This document shows positions 1 to 10,958 of a stretch of DNA of 64,000 bases, piece after piece (the first letter of the stretch is position 1; the number at the start of each line of letters is the position of its first letter). This stretch comes from Anastatus disparis (Eukaryota > Arthropoda > Insecta > Hymenoptera > Eupelmidae), in contig JAFFSR010000353.1 of assembly GCA_017163975.1 (NCBI GenBank), positions 898,001-962,000 on the forward strand. Reading direction: 5' to 3'. The notes beneath the pieces are model-generated. The model was given only the letters and a program-made list of their open reading frames with translations, had not been told where the DNA came from and searched no databases. The translations under genes were made by a program, and so were the position numbers.

Positions 1-520
1 CATTTTAATGCATATCTGCTGAAATTTAATTGCGACTGAAACGTGCGTCAGATTTGTAACAAATTGCCAATCGAAACGTGCGATTCTAAAATAAGAATAA
101 ACACGCAAACTTGTAGCAGAATCGAAGCAGTCTTTCGTAAGAATCTTACAGCAGCACTTTACTACAGAATAACATAAGAATGACATAAGTTAAGTGCAAT
201 CATATGACGAAAATAAACACGCAATTTCGCAGCAGAATCGAAGCAGTCTTCCGTAAGAATCTTGCAGCAGCACTTTACCCCAGAATTCCATAAGAATGAC
301 ATAAGTTGAGCGCAATTATATGACGAGAATAAACACGCAAACTTGCAGCAGAATCGAAGCAGTTTTCCGTAAGAATCTTGCAGCAGCATTTTACTCCAGA
401 ATTACATAAGAATGACATAAGTTGAGCGCAATAATATGACGAGAATAAACACGTAAACTTGTAGCAGAATCGAAGCAGACTTCAGTAAGAATCTTGCAGC
501 AGCACAGTTTATAGAATTTC
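1..520 (+). repeat. ~116-bp minisatellite, left arm of the large foldback element
   Basis: The word gaatcgaagcag recurs near 120, 235, 352 and 468, giving a period of about 116 bp, with further partial copies before 120. Each unit also holds aagaatcttgcagcagcac and gacataagttgagc. The short reading frame at 162-389 is only an open frame through the repeat. The inverted counterpart lies at about 21440-21960. Confidence 0.85.
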
Positions 521-986
521 AAAGTTAATTAATAGTTCAAAAATTGAAGTCACTTTATAGAATAAAGATAATGCATTGTATTTCAATAAAAAAATTTCAT
601 TGTGAATATTATTAACATTCAACTAACGAGAACATGTTTATAAGAGTTGTTGACAGATTTTAAGAAAGCAAATGTTGAATTTAAAAATTATAATTTATAA
701 TTTAATGAAAATATAATAATTTATAATTGCGATACATTTAATGCATTTCTTTAAACTTTACGTGTTCTTACTACCAATGTCTACACCTATAGGCACATAT
801 TGGCTAAAAGAAAAAAGAAGGAACGCAAAAAACAATCAACATATATACACAAAGGGGTGGGCGCTGATGTTATAGTATAAAATTATATACATGTAGACAT
901 TGGGGAGAAGAGAGGAGACCATTGCAGCCAACTGTCAAATATAAAAAACGTAGATAAAAAATTTTTATAATATCTAAGAAAAGTTT
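521..986. other. Left-arm-specific AT-rich insert, possible 133-bp TIR element at 773-905
   Basis: This segment has no counterpart in the right arm, so it was either inserted on the left or deleted on the right. Inside it CCAATGTCTACA (about 776-787) is repeated inverted as TGTAGACATTGG (about 892-903), which could bound a small MITE. No target duplication is clear and no gene is seen. Confidence 0.35.
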
Positions 987-1367
987 TAAGGGTATGGTTT
1001 CACGCTACTTTACCGATCGAAAATTATAATTTTATAAAATTACAATTTTTGAAAAAACTATACATCGGAATGAGTTTTTCTTTTATAGATCACTACATTT
1101 AATTTCGATGAAGGGTGGAAACTCTAAAAATTAGCGGAAAAAAGCGTTAATCGAAGATAATTAGAAAAACAAATTTCTCAGTTCGAAAAAATCAAATTTC
1201 TCAAAAACCGTGTTTCGTAAGGAAATTTCCTATTCAAGATCATTTTATTTTTGAAAAATGAAGGGCGGAAACTTGGTTTGATAAATCATATCGCAAAAAA
1301 GCAAAATTACATTTTTCTAAAAAGATGTGATCAGCTGTAAGAATACAATGGCCGTGCAAGAAGCCAT
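987..1367. repeat. Inner part of the left terminal inverted repeat
   Basis: It matches 20934-21314 in inverted orientation with scattered substitutions. It stops at the word aagccat, exactly where the Gypsy LTR begins; the right arm continues past this word, so the break is the Gypsy insertion point. Confidence 0.85.
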
Positions 1368-1662
1368 TGTAGTTCCCTGAACTACGGAGAAGCTTGATTG
1401 GATGAGGAGATGAAATAAGGTGAAAGACTAAAAGTAGAATTTACAAAGTCTTTATTGCACCAAGTCGTTGCTACAAAATACCTGGGAAGCGAAGAGAGAA
1501 TACTTATCTATTCCGGAGTTGAGAACGCTCTGACTCACTTCGTATCTCTCGTGTAAAACATAGGTTACGTTTCTAGTCGCTTACTTGCGCACCGCAGGTT
1601 GCGCGTGACGCTTACATGTATATCTCATTCATACATACATACTCTATGTCTGTGTGCCCACA
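1368..1662 (-). mobile_element. 3' LTR of the Gypsy element
   Basis: Read on the minus strand it starts TGTGGGCACACAG and ends GGGAACTACA, so it has TG...CA ends. A polyadenylation signal AATAAA (in gcaataaagact) lies near its end. A purine run, the polypurine tract, lies directly upstream at 1664-1676. The far edge abuts the foldback arm at 1367/1368, which defines the integration site. No matching 5' LTR was found above 7281, so the element is incomplete or chimeric. Confidence 0.7.
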
Positions 1663-1663
1663 G

Positions 1664-1676
1664 TACTCCCCCCTAA
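1664..1676 (-). other. Polypurine tract of the Gypsy element
   Basis: On the minus strand this reads TTTAGGGGGGAGT immediately before the LTR start. A tract at this place primes plus-strand DNA synthesis in LTR retrotransposons. Confidence 0.6.
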
Positions 1677-2349
1677 ATAACCACCTATGGTTATTTACAT
1701 ATATGCATATTTTTACATAATCAGTGGGTACTTATTTACATATAATCTCTTTTCACATAATTGCGACTTTTGATATTTTAATAGTGTTACATGTTACATA
1801 ATTACTCAAGCAATTACTCTTTACATGCATTTATTCTTATGCGATTACTCTCGCACATGCTTATACTCAATAACCCAATAACCTAAATTATTTACATTTT
1901 TACACTTTTATTACATATTTTCTTGAGTTTTATATTACATTATTATGTATGTAAGCAACTTCCTTTTTTTTTTACTGGCTCTCCGGTACGCACTGGCATA
2001 CATTCACTTGTAATCATCTCCTTGAATCCATGCTTATTTGACATATTGCATTTTCATTTTCCTTAATAATATATACTAAATAACAATTTTTATATTTTAT
2101 AAATAATAGTTTCGTGAATCAAATTTAACATTTAACAATTCATGTGTACCATATTACACAAACGTCAGTTACAACAATAAAAAAATCTTATACAATGGGC
2201 CTCTGGCCAATTCTTCCAGGAAAAACATCTTGGTTAGGCTGACGGAACTCTTTAGCGATACAAATATCAGAGGAGAGACCAATCAGCTTCACCTATATAT
2301 AACAAAAGAAATACATTATTAATACAATTTCGCTACAAAAAGCTTACAA
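1677..2349 (-). other. Gypsy 3' untranslated stretch with a possible short terminal exon
   Basis: Mostly AT-rich without a long reading frame. One 34-codon open stretch (2188-2292, minus) follows an AG acceptor-like site at 2293-2294, and a GTAAGC donor-like site lies about 50 bases upstream, just after the pol stop. It could be a small spliced 3' exon of the element, but this rests only on splice-like signals and an open frame. Confidence 0.25.
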
Positions 2350-3414
2350 CTAATTACATTTTATTTTATAGTGAGAAACTGGTGTACAAAATCTAACTTT
2401 TTTTACATCTACATTACGCTTCTTATTACTCCTACTTACATTTTCTCGCATTAAAATACTATTTATATTTCTTCGCCTTAAGATATTTGGAACGAATTTC
2501 TCTCTCTTTCTATTTTTTTCTGTATCATCATTATTTTGTACTACGTTTGAACTTAATTTATTGTTTTTTAACACCTTTTCCCTACTATTCGTCATATTGG
2601 ACGGATTGCTAACGCTACCCGTGTTGTCATAATACCTTTCGTTAGGTACGTCATACTCGTTATTATCTAACTCGTCGTTCGTATGCACCTCCTCATTAAC
2701 TATCTCTTGTGCATGATTTTTTTCCTCTAGTGCGTCATAATTTTCTGCTATTGCGGGTGGAGCCTCCTCATGGATCTGTGCTTCAACTACTACAGTATTT
2801 TCTTCGCTTACTGTGTAAGTATCGTCAGTCTGTTGATCGTTATTTTCATTATTTGCTCCATTATTACCACTACTACTTGGTTCCATACTGACATTTTGGG
2901 TTCGATTCTCCTCTGTTGCACTATCTTCTATCTCGCTTGCTAAAAGGTATGCTGGTTTAAGCCTTTCGACGTTCACCGTAACATCTTTATCTCCCTTTCT
3001 TATCACATAATTTCGACCATTCTCGTGTCTCGATATTACCTTAAATAGCCCTGTGTACGGTTGAACGAGAGGTGGTTTCACTGCCTTTATTCTCTCTAAC
3101 ACATGAGTGCAGTTCTGTAAGTCTTTATAGACGAATGCTTTCAGTGCATGATTATGCCTTACCAGCACCGGCTTAACCTCTCTCATATATTCTTTAAATT
3201 CCGATAGGAACATCGCATCATCTCGCACATCTGTGTCTCTGAACTCACACATATCTCCCGGTATGGCCAATGTCGTTCCGTATAAGAACTCTGCTGGGCT
3301 GGCCTTCGTGTCTTTTCTTAGGCACGTTCTCAATCCTAATAAAACTGTGGAAAGGACTCTAGTCCATTCGCGTCCTTCCATATGACACATAAGTGCTGCC
3401 TTAAGGTCACGGTG
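2350..3414 (-). pseudogene. pol: Gypsy integrase C-terminal part and variable tail
   Basis: This frame continues the integrase after a single in-frame TAG at about 3412 that separates it from the catalytic core. It carries the end of the core fold, then a GPY/F-type module (PYTGLFKVISR followed by VERLKPAYL) that contacts target DNA in Gypsy integrases, and then a low-complexity Asn/Glu-rich tail ending in a basic stretch. The only break with the upstream frame is the stop, in a place where related integrases usually have Trp, so a TGG to TAG change is the simplest explanation. It is a piece of one original pol gene, not an independent gene. Confidence 0.8.
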
Positions 3415-4074
3415 CTATCGCTCCACCATACCGTTTGCAGCAGGATGATACGCTGTTGTGCGCACCCTTTTACAACCTATAAGTTGCAGCAATTCTAAGA
3501 ACATGCTGGACTCAAACTGCCTGCCTTGATCCGTTGTTATGATGACAGGTGCACCGAAGCGTGACACCCACGTATCATAAAAAGCGCGTGCGACAGTGGG
3601 AGCCGATGCGTCGTAAACGGGCACCGCCTCCGGCCACCTAGTATACCTATCTATCATGGTCACAAGATATTTGTAACCATCGCGAAATGGCAACGGACCT
3701 ACCAAGTCAACATGAACGTGAGCGAACCTCGCATCAGGCTCGTTAAACTTCATAGGTAAAAACTTGTTTTCCCTAATAACCTTGGATCTTTGGCATTCCA
3801 TGCATGCTCTGCACCAAGATGTTATTTGCCTGTTCATGTTCGGCCAAACATATTGCTTTCTAATCATCTTACTCGTTGATCGAGCAGATGGATGTGCTTT
3901 ATTGTGAAAGAGTTCAAAGATGACTGCTCTCAGTGTCTCTGGCACATACGGCCTGAGCACATCTTGCGCGATTTCGCAATAAAATGGCGTTTTCTCTACA
4001 CCATATTGCAACTTAACCAGTTTTAATTGATGTTGCGGGTTATTTATGATCTCCTGCAGCTGTTGATCTTTCAC
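3415..4074 (-). pseudogene. pol: Gypsy integrase: zinc-binding and catalytic core
   Basis: About 220 residues. An HHCC zinc module (H at FHNKAH, C at RACMEC) is followed by the DDE core: the first Asp in VDLVGP, the second in TTDQGR, and the Glu in NGMVER at the very end. All catalytic residues are present, so decay came from frame breaks rather than loss of the active site. The upstream boundary with the RNase H piece is a frameshift near 4075-4095 beside an eight-T run. The product would have inserted the element's cDNA into chromosomes. Confidence 0.88.
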
Positions 4075-4091
4075 CTATTTTTTTTGCTATC

Positions 4092-4403
4092 TCATCTAAT
4101 GAGAATATTGTCGGAAACCTGAAATCGTCGACTCTTGATAGCGCGTTCTGCTACTACGTTATTTTCGCCTGGTAAGTAACAGATTTTTACATTAAATTCC
4201 GCGATGTATGCTAATTTTCTTGCTTGTAACGCGGTGCAGCTATCTAAACCTTTATTTAACGCATGAGTCAACGGTTCATGGTCAGTATATACTTTGAATG
4301 TTCTACCCTCCAAGTAGTAGTTAAAATATCTGATGACTTCATAAATGGCCATTAATTCGCGATCGTACGTAGAGTATCTCGATTGTGCGGGCATGAATTT
4401 TTT
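4092..4403 (-). pseudogene. pol: Gypsy RNase H, C-terminal part
   Basis: Contains YSTYDRELMAIYEV and TDHEPLTHAL, standard parts of the Gypsy RNase H domain, which removes RNA from the RNA-DNA hybrid. It is separated from the upstream reverse transcriptase by one in-frame TGA (about 4401-4403) where relatives usually have Ser before Lys-Lys. The reading frame is otherwise the same, so this is a nonsense substitution. Confidence 0.85.
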
Positions 4404-5678
4404 TCAAAAAAATGCTAGTGGTTTCCACGAGTTATCTACTTTCTGCTCTAACGTTGCGCCCATCGCAAAATTTGACGCGTCTGTAACTAACCTAACTTCT
4501 GCATTTTTAGACGGAAACGCGAGGTATGCTATATTCGCTAATTCTTCTTTAATAGTCTTGAAAGCTCGTTCTGCATCTGCGGTCCATTCCACAGGACGTT
4601 TATCTTTCTTCTTTATATCCTTAATCATAGCAACTAGATGTCTCTGCACTTCGGCGGCTTTTGGCAAGCTTTTCCTGTAAAAGTTTACCATTCCCAAGAA
4701 TCGACGCATCTCGTCTTTAGTCTTGGGCTTCTTGAAGGTTCTTATAGCTTCGACCTTAGACGGATCTGGTTTGAATCCGTTTCTGTCGATCAAATGGCCT
4801 AAGAAGATGAGTTCATTAACTCCAAACTGACACTTTTCGATGTTCAATTTGAGGTGGAACTTCTCCAACCTCTCTAGGACGATCTTAAGATGTTCTTGAT
4901 GCTCCTCGTCTGATGAAGATGCAACCAAGATATCATCTACGAATGCGAACACAAAGTCCAGGTCGCCCACGGCCTGGTTTATGTAACGCTGGAATGTTTG
5001 GGCAGCATTCCTAAATCCGAACGCCATCACTAGGAACTCGTAAAGTCCGAATGGAGTTGTTACAGCCGTCTTTGGTACATCATCCGGGTATATTGGTATT
5101 TGTAGAAATGCTTTTTCTAAATCGAGTGCGGAAAAAATAGTTTTATCTTCTAGATTCGACGCGAAGTCGTGAAGGTTAGGGATTGGGTATTTATCCGGTA
5201 CTGTGACCGTATTCAACCTCCTATAATCACCACATATCCTCCACTCACCATTCTTTTTGGGAACCATATGGATAGGTGTAGCCCAAGGGCTTTTCGAAGG
5301 TTGGCAAACGCCTTCCTTACACCATCTCTCAAACTCCCTTTTGGCTGCTTGTAGCCTATCAGGCGCCAGACGCCGTGGTTTCTGTGCGACTGGTGGTCCT
5401 ATTGTTTTAATATGGTGATACACATCTATATTTCTTTTTGTTTTATGCTTTTCAAGCCCTATGACGGATGGGAATTTTTTTATTACATCGGCGTATCTAT
5501 TCTCCGGGTCAATTAACGACACCTGAACGTATGCTACTTTCTTAGTGGTGCCTGCGACCGACTCACCAGTCTCTGCATCTACCAGCTCCGTCGGTTTAGA
5601 TCTGGAAGCAAATGATAGTGCTTGATGACGTCGCCGCCTAAGATTGCATATGGTACATCTGCAACGATGAATGTCCAT
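4404..5678 (-). pseudogene. pol: Gypsy reverse transcriptase and start of RNase H
   Basis: About 424 residues. The reverse transcriptase motifs appear in order: [21 protein letters not shown] (first catalytic Asp), [12 protein letters not shown], and FVDDILVAS (the YVDD box, here FVDD), then [10 protein letters not shown]. The tail, [16 protein letters not shown], begins RNase H. Catalytic residues are intact. Upstream it runs on from the aspartic protease in the same minus-strand element. The opposite-strand ORF at 5169-5354 is a shadow. Confidence 0.93.
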
Positions 5679-5930
5679 TTGATCTTGTTCTTAAACCCGA
5701 AGTCTAATTCCCTATAAACTATTCCGTACGTATCTATTTGTGTATTGTTTGCTGCGTATAATTTTACATGCGTTGCTTTTTTTTTTTACTATTTTTTCTT
5801 TTCGGAACTAATGATACTTCCGCACCCATATCCACTAAAAATGCTTCTTCCGCTGCTTTGTCAATAACGTGGAGGTGTATGCTCTCTGTGTCCGACGAGG
5901 TTGCCCCCTCCACCCGCCGGATTGGGAGTT
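5645..5930 (-). pseudogene. pol: Gypsy aspartic protease remnant
   Basis: The minus strand encodes AFLVDMGAEVSLVP, where the usual D-T/S-G is D-M-G, then a flap region and ILGGDVI, the second conserved box (normally ILGxDxL). The frame is broken at T-rich homopolymers near 5780 and 5942. The altered active-site triplet and the frameshifts make a working protease unlikely. Retroviral-type proteases cut the Gag-Pol precursor. Confidence 0.7.
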
Positions 5931-6153
5931 TAAATGCGTTTTTTTTTTACTAAGGTTTCTACCGTTAGACGTCCGTCGTTTATCATTTCTAACGCTATTT
6001 CTCCTTTCTATGCCTCGAGCAGGCGATTTCGATCTATGCTTAGGCGGAACAGACTCATGCCTTCTATCAAAGTCAGTCCAATCGCATGGTTGTTCACACC
6101 TATATGCTTTTATTCCATACTGAGCGTGATATCTACAATAGCGTTTCGTTCTA
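5931..6153 (-). pseudogene. gag: Gypsy Gag C-terminal zinc-binding remnant
   Basis: A Cys/His cluster of the form C-x2-H ... C-x3-C (CRYHAQYG, then RCEQPC) is encoded around 6075-6140, followed by Arg/Ser-rich sequence. This is the expected position for the nucleic-acid-binding part of Gag between capsid and protease. It is out of frame with the upstream gag, which ends at 6154 near a duplicated ctattatt word, so a small insertion may have caused the shift. Confidence 0.5.
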
Positions 6154-7281
6154 TTATTCTATTATTCTGCTATATCGCGATCTTCTATCGTTTCTAGATC
6201 CGTTTCCTACTTTATCGAGCGTCTTCTTGATAATAGCCTCGATATGTGCGTCGATCTCTACGTTACCTACGCGTGGTTCATTGCATTCATTTTTATTTAC
6301 CGTATCCTGGTTTACCGCGTTAATGCTCACTGTCTTACCGACCTCTTCTTCGCACTTGTTTTTATATAATTCGTCCGAATTCTTTACCACGGTTTCTTTG
6401 TTCGATAAATTTATTTCTCCCACAAGATGCGATTTAATACTTGGCGGTAGGTTATATTTCCACGCTTTTAAAATATTTTCTCTTTTTATATTTTCACCGG
6501 CCACGTCAATCATTTCTCTTAAGAAATCGGACGGTTTTTCTTCCTGCGCCCGGCATTTCCTGAATAACTTATTAAATCTCTCCTCCTGGGACTCACCGTA
6601 CGTATCTATAAGATATTTTCTTAAGCCGTTATATCTGTTACCCGGTTTCAATGTTTTTATTAAACTTGATGTTTCGCGACTTATGTCTCTATCCAAATTG
6701 TTTACGAGTAACACCAACGCCACGCACTCGTCCGTGACATTTTGCAGCTTAGCTTGCGTTTCGAACAAGTCGAACCATGTTTCCGGGTAATGCTTCCAGA
6801 AGAGAAAATTAATTTGTCGGATCTGCATAAAGTTATTCGGTACTAAAACGTTACCCTGTTGTTCGTTCCGGTTCTGCCATTGCGCGTTATTGAAATTATT
6901 CTGCTCAACGCGTGCCGGTATTTGCTCGTGATTGCGCGCACCTTGCGCTCCTATTCTATCATCTTGTCTATCTCGGTTAACCTCTAATGATTCTATTCTT
7001 TTAATTAAAACTCCTAATTCCGTCTCGTAATTTTTTTTCATTTCCAACATCTGATTTTTGTAAAAATCCTCTATTCTTTGAGCCTCGCTAGCTCTTAACG
7101 CATTGCTATAATTGCTAATTTCCTGACTGCCGAGCATTCTATTATTATCAATTTGATTTCTATACGCGTCGCGTTCGTTTCTTTTTTCACTATCTTTCGG
7201 CGTACTGCTCGGTGCAGTAAATAAAATCTTTTCTATTTCGTTATCCATCATACTATTCGTGGGCATACCGCCGGTTGCCAT
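6154..7281 (-). CDS. gag: Gypsy Gag (capsid part)
   Basis: 375 residues from an ATG at 7281. The N-terminal third is Asn/Gln-rich with a coiled-coil-like section (about residues 60-105). The middle contains FWKHYPETWFDLFE and a following helical segment typical of insect Gypsy capsids, then ERFNKLFRKCRAQEEKPSDFLREM. It would form the particle shell. The reading frame ends just before the zinc cluster, so the C-terminus is lost by frameshift. It is the first ORF of the minus-strand element. Confidence 0.8.
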   Translation of the reverse strand: MATGGMPTNSMMDNEIEKILFTAPSSTPKDSEKRNERDAYRNQIDNNRMLGSQEISNYSNALRASEAQRIEDFYKNQMLEMKKNYETELGVLIKRIESLEVNRDRQDDRIGAQGARNHEQIPARVEQNNFNNAQWQNRNEQQGNVLVPNNFMQIRQINFLFWKHYPETWFDLFETQAKLQNVTDECVALVLLVNNLDRDISRETSSLIKTLKPGNRYNGLRKYLIDTYGESQEERFNKLFRKCRAQEEKPSDFLREMIDVAGENIKRENILKAWKYNLPPSIKSHLVGEINLSNKETVVKNSDELYKNKCEEEVGKTVSINAVNQDTVNKNECNEPRVGNVEIDAHIEAIIKKTLDKVGNGSRNDRRSRYSRIIE

Positions 7282-8556
7282 TTTGTGATCAGAGGTTATG
7301 TACTATTAATCAATGGTAAGTCTACGCCATATATATTAACCGACCCTGATGATATCAATCAGTCCTATATTGACTAGAGTGTATAAACAATTAAATACAC
7401 GAAATAAATAAATTAATACGACACTATAATAAATAAATAAATAAATAAATTACGTTACACTAACAATCAAATTAAACACGAAAATACGCACATAAATAAA
7501 CAGTTATTGTTTAAAATTACCGTTCAGGGTCACTCGCAATAGGTGTATAGAGCCTACGCGAAACAAAAACATGCACAAAATTACGCCGATAACTATTTAC
7601 AATTCATGCCCTTATATCGTCCGAACTTTAAAATATTTTGTATTGTGTGCGCAATATACGAACAAAATTAACTTTATTTTATTTCGCGATTCACTAGCAT
7701 GCGTGACCTCCGCATACCCCTTCGAGAACAATCTAGGAGATACACAAATGTAATGAGTAGATGTGTTCTCTCAGAGGTTATACCTCGGCCCAAACATGCC
7801 AGCAAAATTCATTTGTTTTTCTCTTCGACCTTACTAAAACCTTTTATCCGTTCGCGATTTATAAATTACTTACACGATTTGTTATTTTTCACGCCCACAC
7901 AACACTCAACCTCTAATCACTTTGAATTTAACCGTCGCGTCGGTTTACTTTTCTAACGGTTTCGCGAATTTTCTACGCGTTTCTGTGATTTTTCTCGCGA
8001 TTTCCCGCACAATCGAGTACTATTTTTCGTTTTTCTTCTTTTCTGTTTTGCCTTTTTCTATGTATATGTATGTGTTTTTCTTTTTGCGCACAGTTTTTAC
8101 CTTTATTCTTTTTTAGGTTAATTTTTAAACTGTTTTAAAGAAACATTTTTTTTTTCTTTTTGAGAGAGATAATTCACCTATACTCCCCCCAGTCTACACG
8201 TGCATTTCAATACATTAAACCAAAACATTCAATGCTACAAGGCATACAACTACAGGTAATTGGCAAGGCCTCGATTTGTGCCCAAGTAGATGAACAAATT
8301 CAATGAGTTGGTTACACATTTCTAAACCTCGCCAAACCCATAATTGCCCTATCACAAAGCAACAACAAAAATATTTTATTCGCACGCGTAGCTGGAAGAA
8401 GCCAGCTTCTCACTAACTGTGCGTCTTAAATATTATTTATAATGTTTGTTAGTATTAAATATGTATATATACGCTATTTTTGGCGAATTTACTTAATATA
8501 TATAATGTTAGTAACTACTCTTCCGCACAGAGTATCTCACTAGAAAGAAGAAAAGG
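7282..8556 (-). other. Gypsy leader / possible 5' LTR region, no gene
   Basis: AT-rich and without credible coding. A (TAAA)n microsatellite lies at about 7430-7452. A purine run, CTGGGGGGAGTATAGG on the minus strand at 8171-8186, resembles the polypurine tract and LTR junction seen at 1664, but what follows does not match the 1368-1662 LTR. Either a second Gypsy fragment is joined here or the 5' LTR has diverged or been replaced. The small plus-strand ORFs at 7571-8116 are not supported. Confidence 0.4.
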
Positions 8557-8897
8557 TGTTGGGAATAGAGGTTTTGTGTTCCGGGATCGGGAAGAAAACA
8601 CTTTTATTTAATAATATTAAACTGGTTGATATGTATTCTAAATTATATTTAAGTACAGTAATTATTAATCTAGTGCGTTATAAATGGCTGAGCTTTACTT
8701 TACATATGCTATTGTAAAGAGCTTGTCTTTATCGCTACATGGCGCTCGCTAGACTCTGTTCAACAGACTGCTTGAGCTCGACTAGAGCCTCTCTTTCTCA
8801 GCTGATTTGCTGATTCATATGTATGGTCGAGTACGCATTTACCGACAGAAGGTGATACGCTTACAAATATAAAACGCAACATTTACATATTACAACA
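8557..8897 (-). mobile_element. Copia-type LTR, candidate 3' LTR of the Copia element
   Basis: On the minus strand it begins TGTTGTAATATG and ends ATTCCCAACA, the TGTTG...CAACA ends typical of Ty1/Copia LTRs. AATAAAAG lies near its end. On the internal side a purine-rich tract (AATTTAAGGAGGCG, 8898-8911) adjoins it, as expected for a 3' LTR. Bases 8898-8938 plus 13279-13303 would connect it to the Copia pol stop once the element at 8939-13278 is subtracted. The candidate flanking duplication is aaagg at 8552-8556; the partner was not found. Confidence 0.65.
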
Positions 8898-9179
8898 CGC
8901 CTCCTTAAATTTGCGGCTTTTATTTCTTTTATTTTATAAGGTAAAACACCCAAAAGTAAGACATTGCAAAAAATGATACTAATAGTAGGACATGAAAGAA
9001 AAGTAGTAATTTTTAACAGTAAAATAATACCAAAAAATATTCATTTAAATATTTATAGATTCTACGTACTCTCATTAAAACGAATGTTTGAGTCATTTTT
9101 AAACACCGTTTTACTGAAAAATAAAAAAAAATGATTATGCAAAGCGCCCCAGTGAAAATGGTAAATGTATCCAAATCAT

Positions 9180-9815
9180 ACGAAAGTGTATCAAAGTGTA
9201 TCAAAGTGTATCTAAGAGCGATATTTCGGACCAAATGTTAATACACTTTGGTACACTTTGATACACTTTCATACATTTTTATACACTTCCAAAAAAAAGT
9301 TTCTTGGTATCAATTTTTTATATTCGTTAATGATATACACTTTGATACACTTTAATACACTTTTGCACATTTTCATATATTTTTTGGACACTTTCATACA
9401 CTTTGATACACTTTCATACATTTTTCTAATAAAGGAAAAATGTTGATTTTCTTGGATACACTTTTGCATACATTGATACACTTTTGCACACTTTGATACA
9501 CTTTGATACACTTTTCGAAAATGTTGACTAAAATTAATTTCTACATTTGCTATGTGTTACACTTTGATACACTTTTGCACACTTTGATACACTTTGATAT
9601 ACTTTTGCACACTTTAATACACTTTCATACATTTTTCCAATAAAGGAAAAATGTCGTTTTTATTGGATACACTTTTGCATACTTTGATACACTTTGATAT
9701 ACTTTTGCACACTTTAATACACTTTCATACATTTTTCCAATAAAGGAAAAATGTCGTTTTTATTGGATACACTTTTGCATACTTTGATACACTTTTGCAC
9801 ACTTTGATACATTTT
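9180..9815 (+). repeat. Minisatellite of tacactttga words, left arm
   Basis: Words of 10-12 bases (gatacactttgatacacttt, acttttgcacac) recur throughout, with a larger ~96-bp repeat that includes ttccaataaaggaaaaatg near 9645 and 9740. The orientation is opposite to the block at 10493-11530, and the spacer tctaagagcgatatttcgg at 9209 is inverted near 11440, so the two blocks form a foldback. ORFs here are open only because the repeat lacks stops. Confidence 0.85.
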
Positions 9816-10492
9816 AAAAATTTTAACTAAAATAAATTTCCATTAAATGAAGCCTCTTCCTTAAATAATCAACAAGATCCCTGTAACATATTGACTGTGC
9901 AAAATGGAAACAGCAATAATACTAATAATAATGAAGATGCGACTGCAAAGACTACAAAAAATAACTTAGTCTCAATAGACAATACAAATGAAAATTTATA
10001 AAAAAAAACTATCTTAGAAACAACAATGTTTAAATATTTATATTTAATAATGTTATTAAATTAAAAATGTGTTTATTAGTATAAATTATTTATCTTATCT
10101 CATTACTTGATATGTATTACAAAAAAATAATTATTTTTTTGAAGTTGTCTCTATTAAACTTTTATTATTTATAAATTTCTAATAATATTAATGTTTAAAT
10201 ATTTAATGCTAATATAGAATGTAAGTTTTTCATTACAAATTATATTTCAAATATATATTGCTAATTCTTATGTTTTAAATTACTTTTTATATTTTACTTT
10301 TATAATTTATAAAAATATTTTTCAATTTTTTCAATATTGTCGTTTTATTAACCTTAAATTTATCCCAAGGGGCATTAATACATTAAAATTTATGAAAATA
10401 TCTAAAATGAAAACGGCTTATTTTAATACACCGTTTCATGCCTAAAAAGTGTATTAAACACTATTAAAATGTATAAAAAATGTACGCATGTG
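9816..10492. other. AT-rich centre of the pogo-like element, no gene
   Basis: Between the two minisatellite arms. Low-complexity AT-rich DNA with no reading frame of note and no recognised element. Confidence 0.5.
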
Positions 10493-10587
10493 TATCAAAG
10501 TGTGCATGGTAAAACCATTTTTTAATTTCTTACTTAGAAATGTATCGAAGTGTATCGTGTTTTATTAAAATGTATTATATTACATAA

Positions 10588-10925
10588 AGAGAGCGCGGTG
10601 GCGTAACGGATAGAGCTCTTGCCTTCAACGCGGAGGGCATGGGTTCGAATCCTGGCCAGGTACCTCTAAACTTTTTTTTCGAAAGAAAATTAGTGTACGT
10701 GCCATTTTATATCGCGACTCTCAAAAATCCGATCTCATTGGGTATCGGTTGATTGTTGGTCACCAAAAGTGGCTGACCATCCATCGGTAGTCAAAGTTTT
10801 CGGTATGGTGGGTCTGACAGTCTAGCCTGATGTAATGTGATAAACAGATACCGGGCGGGGACTCCCTCGACCTCACCATAGAAAAAAGATTAATCATATA
10901 GAGGACAATATCCTTTATATATTAA

Positions 10926-10957
<32 letters not shown>
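10588..10957 (+). mobile_element. tRNA-derived SINE
   Basis: About 370 bp: a tRNA-like head, a unique body, and a pure A run (about 10931-10957). The head has a good A box (TGGCGTAACGG, near 10601) and a perfect B box (GGTTCGAATCC, near 10643), the internal RNA polymerase III promoter. The body contains gcgggcggggactccctcgac before the tail. It is inserted in the minisatellite. No clear target duplication could be read because the flanks are repetitive. Confidence 0.8.
10594..10667 (+). ncRNA. tRNA-like head of the SINE (not a functional tRNA gene)
   Basis: The A and B boxes are spaced as in a tRNA and an anticodon-arm-like segment (cttgccttcaacgcgg) lies between them. The continuing SINE body and poly(A) tail directly downstream argue that this is the SINE promoter rather than a tRNA gene. 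Confidence 0.65.

Positions 10958-10958
<1 letters not shown>

Noticed and set aside
6086..6790. A 234-codon plus-strand ORF
   Set aside because: It is antisense to Gypsy gag, and its hydrophobic translation is what an opposite-strand frame of this gene gives.
10594..10667. A functional tRNA gene
   Set aside because: A and B boxes are good, but the sequence continues into a SINE body with a poly(A) tail, and the arms do not pair convincingly as a tRNA.
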